Shown one piece after another: positions 59,624 to 64,000 of a DNA stretch of 64,000 bases. This stretch comes from Cylicocyclus nassatus. Its lineage: Eukaryota > Nematoda > Chromadorea > Rhabditida > Strongylidae. A program made the translations under genes and the position numbers. The number at the start of each line of letters is the position of its first letter. Position 1 is the first letter of the stretch. The notes below the pieces were generated by a model that did not search any database, was not told the origin of the DNA, and was given only the letters and a program-made list of their open reading frames with translations. The DNA lies in NCBI GenBank assembly GCA_958299035.1, contig CATQJL010000316.1, positions 33,483,441 through 33,547,440 of the forward strand. The letters are read 5' to 3'.

Positions 59624-59688
59624 ATGAAGTTCCTAACATTACCTTTCCTATGCTGCTGTGCCTTAAATTTTGGAAATGCCCACATAAG
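59624..59688 (+). CDS. P5 exon 1: signal peptide, gene continues beyond window
   Basis: Twenty-one codons plus AG: MKFLTLPFLCCCALNFGNAH then I and split Arg, followed by donor GTCAGT. Hydrophobic core, length, phase and the CCCA cluster match P4. No acceptor followed by an R-x-R-R opening was found in the remaining 4.3 kb. With introns of 5.6-5.9 kb in P2 and P4, exon 2 probably lies just past position 64000. Confidence 0.68.
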
Positions 59689-61439
59689 GTCAGTTTTATC
59701 GCTCTTCATAAGAGTTGATGTTTTATGTCAAAATCAATTCGTTACAAAAATGTAGTAAGCGTTATCTGTGAACTTTGAAACAACGACATACTAAAGTTGC
59801 TACCATTGGAAAATGATGCCTACACTCCTGAAGCACATCATAATGTTAATCTGTGTTTTGAGAAGTGATTTAGTGACACTCTCATAAAAGGGAAGGAACA
59901 ACGTATTATTCGAATATTTCTGCATTTGACACATTTAGTAACGATGAAAAGTAAAAAATTTAGACTCGATGACCAAAGCTTGAGGTTGGAGCGTGATCAA
60001 AGTTTAAGAAATTGCATGAAAAAATGCGTGCTGTGTACCTTTTCATGCCAAAGGTATTGCATAGCTACAGTAAAAATTTGTTTTAACGAAAGATAATGAA
60101 GCGATGTGAAAAAACTTTCTCATCTCAAACAGAGTTTGTGCAGATCGAAATTCTTCTATGACAAGTTGTGAGCAGCATTACAAAGCAAGTTCATTATCTG
60201 GCGTTTGTCGCAAAAATTTCAGATTTCCTTAGGCGACTTAATCAGCTCCATCTTTGCTCAGTAGAAAAATACATGATAAAACTCATCCATGTCACTTCTT
60301 TGAATTTTATTGTCTAGTTCGAATTTTTGACGGGCCGTGTAAAGCAGTTCTCGTTTTCAAAAAAAAAAACACTGCAAAAGCCTAAGATCTAATAAAATTA
60401 TATCGTTCAAAATGGTGCGGCGGAGCTCCAACCTACTACAAAAAAGGTAGTTTTCCGTTATCAGATATGCCTACTAGTTAACTTCAATCTCTTTTCAATC
60501 AATAATGAACTCATTGTTATCCAGAAGTTAAAAAAAATGAACACTAGCGTTGTAAGAGTAAGAACTGTGTTTACAAACACATTTTTGCTTAAGTGAGACG
60601 AGTGGGCTATTGTTCCATCATTAGAACGAGAAACAAGCTGCAGCCAGTGCTTCAAGCCATCATCTATATTCTTTCCGGACTATTCGTGCGAAAAATACTA
60701 AAAATGAAGCTACTTTTTAACCTTCGCTGAATGCACCCATGATATTTTTTATATGTTTTTGATTTTTTTGCCTTTATGAATACACTTTGTACACCTTCTG
60801 TCGTTTTCAATGCTTTCGTACCTCACCGGAAATGATTTCGAAAAAAAATTTGTCAAAGCGAGGGTAAACTTGTTAATTTTACTATGACTCATGGGTCAGC
60901 CTCCATAAGATCTGTGAAAAAAATTCTAGGTTAATTTTTCCATAAAAACATTTTGAAAAGAATTGATCCAAAAAATTGGTCCTTGGTGCAAAAGTGCTCA
61001 AAAGATTACTCATTGCATCTTCAGACACGTCTTCGCATTCGAGTGAATATCTCTGCAAAAAATTGCCACGACTTTTACTACAGACAGCTCCATCAAGCAT
61101 AAACCAGGCCTCACATGCCCCATGTGTGAGGGGAAAATGATTGTGTTCAATTGCCAATTTCACCAAACCTTTTTTTTTGTATCAGGTCACAAGTTTTGAT
61201 TCAAAAAAAAACAGTGCAACACTAAGTGCTATTCAAGTTCCCTATTTTATCACAGCTCTGCCCTTAATAAATCAAACGACAAGTTTTAATATCATTACAG
61301 GACAACAACACTTTTTAAGGTAAACTTTCGACCACTTTGTCGTTGCTCTGATCGAAAACCAGCTTCGAAGAACATTCAGCATTTTGCAACATTGCAAATT
61401 TTCTATCTCAGAAAAGCTTGTATGTACAAGTAGCACCAC
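59689..61439. other. Probable P5 intron, no feature recognised
   Basis: AT-rich sequence with short unsupported ORFs. Confidence 0.35.
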
Positions 61440-61745
61440 CAGACAATTATTGCGAGCATCCGCTGCCCCTAACCGTGTCCTTCGGCGGTGCGCGGGCGTC
61501 AAATTCTTGCACTGACCATCCGCGGCCCTAGATTTACTTGCTTGGCGACCCGCGGCCCAATGTTATCATTACGGAAAGGCCGCGGGCCTCAAATATTTTA
61601 TCGAAACACCCGCGGCCCAAGAAAAACCACACGGGCGAGCCTCGGCCCTTAGACTCCCTGCATATGTAGTTTTCGGGCATGCCCCGGCCCTCTAGGCCAG
61701 GCCACGACCCGACAGAACAAATCTGGCGAGCCCCGGGCCTTGCTG
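61440..61745. repeat. CCCGCGGCCC minisatellite
   Basis: About seven diverged units of 35-50 bases carry the core ACCCGCGGCCC(A/T), spaced by AT-rich text. GC is far above the local background. Confidence 0.7.
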
Positions 61746-62034
61746 GATGCCGCAATTCCTACACGCTGTAAGAGGAAGCGTTACTTGCGTGAGATACGGC
61801 GCAGTGGTAGAGCTATCCTCCACATTAAAGCCAAGTTCTGGTCGTCGAAAGTCTCTTGGATAACACAACTGGAGCCCTCGATTGTGGTTATACATTGGAG
61901 CATAAATGGGGAGGGGTGTGAACGTCACTCTGTATTTTTGTGTAGATTGTGGCCTTTATGCTAAACCGGAAGTGGAGACGGCTTCTCAAAATTTTTCGTA
62001 ATTCGAGTACAGAGTGCACGCGGATGCGAATCGC
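61746..62034. other. No gene; tRNA-like box A only
   Basis: GGCGCAGTGGTAGAGC at 61798-61813 looks like a tRNA box A, but no acceptor stem, anticodon arm or proper box B follows. Confidence 0.3.
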
Positions 62035-62170
62035 GCATTTATCGGGCGCTTGTCGGGCCACCCGATGGTGCTATTCGGACGCTTATCGGGTCACCCGCGG
62101 GCACTGTCGGGCGCTTATCGGGCACTTACCGGCGCGCTCTCGGGATGGGCGTGACGTCGCCCGTGGGTGG
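62035..62170. repeat. TCGGGCGCTTATCGGGC short tandem repeat
   Basis: Variants of TCGGGCGCTTATCGGG-(C/T)CACCCG recur at roughly 20-30 base spacing. It is GC-rich and adjacent to, but distinct from, the 61.44 kb minisatellite. Confidence 0.6.
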
Positions 62171-62591
62171 TCGGCGGGTGCTCGCCATAATTGTCTGAGC
62201 AAGTATCATCTATGCGACGCTTCCTCTTTTGTTTACCAAAAACTTCATCTGCGCTCTACGTTTTAGCTTCTGTCTCATTTGGCGTGACCACGGTTTCCGC
62301 ATGATCGCTTCGCCGGCGCTTGCGCCTTCGCGAACGCGTTCTCTGAGCGTGTTCCCATGGCTGAAACTGTAGAAGCTCGCCTCTGAGCACATTGGAATGA
62401 CCACTAGGCGATTCGAGTGAGACATATTTCAAATGAAACGGAGTAGCTGAACGTGCTGTATGTGGTAGAAAAACAAAAGAAACAGACTTCAGAAGCGATC
62501 TTTTGCCTAACCGCTTCACTAAGATTACCGCAGAGTTGAACGGTGGAGAAACGACTGTCACTCTTTGTGAATTTCAAATCAAGGTAGCAAG

Positions 62592-63574
62592 TGAGGGTGG
62601 TGCAGGAGGAACCAAAGGGTTGCCGTCTGTATCCGCAGGAGATAATTAAGATCGCGAGCGCTGTAGAGAATAAGTTTTTCAAATATCCAAGAAAACTTGG
62701 CAAGGACATCCCTTAGGAACAGATCTTCATAACTTTGCCCGGAGATAACTTTGAAAAATTTGAGAAACAGATTTTCAATGCAAATTGGAAGGCGCATTCA
62801 CAGGGCCTTGAGGTAAGTGAAAATTTGGAATGATAGAGGTAAGAAAACGACTTCCTTATAGGAAATTTTTGATTTATGAATTTTGAAGTTTCGGATTGTT
62901 GAAGACCGCGATTTTATTCAAAATTCATCCTTTTTTATAAAGAAATAGTTTGCCTGATGAGTTAATGAGCCAAAGCAATCAAAATCTTACAAAAACACTT
63001 CTGAAGGCTTTGTGTCAAGATGCAGTGTGCAGGTTGTCTCATAAATTTAAACCTATTCTAATTCTAAATTTTGACACTAATTTTCATAGGATTTGTCCTT
63101 AAAACTTTGTCGGTAATCTTTTCGAGATTGCACACAATAGCAAAAGTTCATCATGTAACTTAGTTAACATTATTTTCTGATTACCACTTCCTATTTTCTA
63201 CTATGAATCCAAAAATTTCACTAAAAATTCACTTAAAATCTTTCACACAACACTGAACTTGAAACTTGAAATTCCTCAGATTTTGATGGTGTTTTTTTAA
63301 AGGCCCACTTTTTGGTGAAAATAGAGTAGCGAGATAGAGTTGTTTATCTATCCGGTAGGCGTATCACTGAAAATGCGCCTTTCGAATACTGATTCCAAAT
63401 CTGTTTTTCGTTCCTTTGGAAATTAATTCCAAGAAGAGTTATAAGGGTTTGTTCCTAATAGATATCCTCGCCAAGTTTTTCTGGACTCTTGCCAAAATCT
63501 ATTCCACAACGCTCGCGTTCCTTATTATCTCGTACGGTTATAGGCCTTTGGTTCCTCCTGCACCGCATCCGGTA
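62592..63574. repeat. Inverted repeat pair with about 160-base arms
   Basis: GGTGCAGGAGGAACCAAAGG at the left is the inverse of CCTTTGGTTCCTCCTGCACC at the right. Similarity continues inward through 'aaacttggcaaggacatccctta' and its diverged inverse 'aatagatatcctcgccaagttt'. The unique centre is about 600 bases. No transposase; superfamily unknown. Confidence 0.6.
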
Positions 63575-63643
63575 GCAGCTTACAAAAATTCGTGCAATAA
63601 TTGTTTTGGTAGAGCCTATTCGTCAATAAAGACAAGTTCTATA

Positions 63644-64000
63644 CAGGGTCTCCCAAAAGTGTGTTTGGTCACTTATATCTGTCCTCCCAACAGACCTGTT
63701 ACCTACACTTAGGTTACCATTCAGTAGAGTTGCCCTCAGCTAAGAATTGCATGTAGAACGAATTAGTTCGCTCTTCATTACTGAAGGGTGACGGTAGGAA
63801 CTTTTAGCTTATACCGTCATTATTGAATAGCTATGTTTCAGAAAACTTTCGAAAAAATCTGAAAATTGGTCACCAGAATATTCACGGCATGCTGTTTTCA
63901 TCACTTAACCTTCAACAAGCTTTTCAAATAGAATTTTAGAGCACTTAATAACAATAACTATTGCGGTTTATCTGGCATAACTTATGGAAGCATTGCAGTA
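63644..64000. mobile_element. Left end of a CAGGGTGTCCC-type mariner MITE, cut by window end
   Basis: CAGGGTCTCCCAAAAGTGTG follows TA (63642-63643). Inner sequence 'ttcattactgaagg' and a diverged 'aacttt.agc' block match the left half of 19077-19758. The right end is outside the window. Confidence 0.6.

Noticed and set aside
61798..61830. tRNA gene
   Set aside because: Box A-like word only; no acceptor stem pairing or box B.

Overview
The window looks like nuclear DNA of a nematode, most likely a clade V strongylid or hookworm-like parasite. That is inferred from the AT-rich, intron-bearing sequence, an RTE-type non-LTR retrotransposon, Penelope-like elements with nematode-style C-termini, and very many palindromic MITEs. 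No bacterial-type genes, rRNA or CRISPR are seen. Nothing fixes the species.

Host genes. The only convincing host genes form one family of short secreted, low-complexity proteins, all on the + strand, called here P1 to P5. Each complete member has a first exon coding a 20-22 residue signal peptide, a phase-2 intron after ...(I/V)-AG|, and a second exon opening with a basic R-(K/Q)-x-R/Q site, then a Tyr/Gly/Pro segment, a W..P.(E/N)R-VV linker and a Pro-rich body. P1 (10321-10632) lacks a recognised first exon. P2 joins 18673-18740 to 24650-25088 and has a 64-proline run behind a natural His6. P3 is 26855-26916 plus 27434-27785. P4 is 39705-39769 plus 45379-45727. P5 has exon 1 at 59624-59688 and its body lies beyond the window. 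The four first exons share an upstream motif (TTTTTGTC ... TGGATTYGCCAAGC) 68-94 bases before the ATG. I do not recognise the family, and it is the best candidate for something undescribed.

Mobile DNA fills most of the rest. From left to right: a PIF/Harbinger-like MITE (907-1624); two foldback repeats (3.3-4.2 kb); a frameshifted RTE retrotransposon on the minus strand (about 4.39-7.70 kb); two head-to-head 5'-truncated Penelope-like elements (11522-15346), each with a hammerhead-ribozyme-like motif; a CAGGGTGTCCC-type mariner MITE (19077-19758); three Helitron-like elements with A|TC...CTAG|T ends (25981-26389; 31231-33711 minus, carrying two abutting mariner MITEs; 52993-54176 with an inverted array of 120-bp minisatellite units); several hAT-like elements beginning CAGGG with exact or near 8-bp target duplications (28676-29977, 35202-36605, 45984-46845, 56808-57928 and a relative at 41882-42766); a second abutting mariner pair (43410-45154); and a TTAA-flanked element split by a hAT (56563-58106). 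The two long introns of P2 and P4 are packed with such repeats.

Assembly caution. Positions 12850-12874 match the well-known SMART cDNA/amplification primer and replace exactly 25 bases of Penelope sequence. This is almost certainly a laboratory artefact, and it creates a false stop in that copy.
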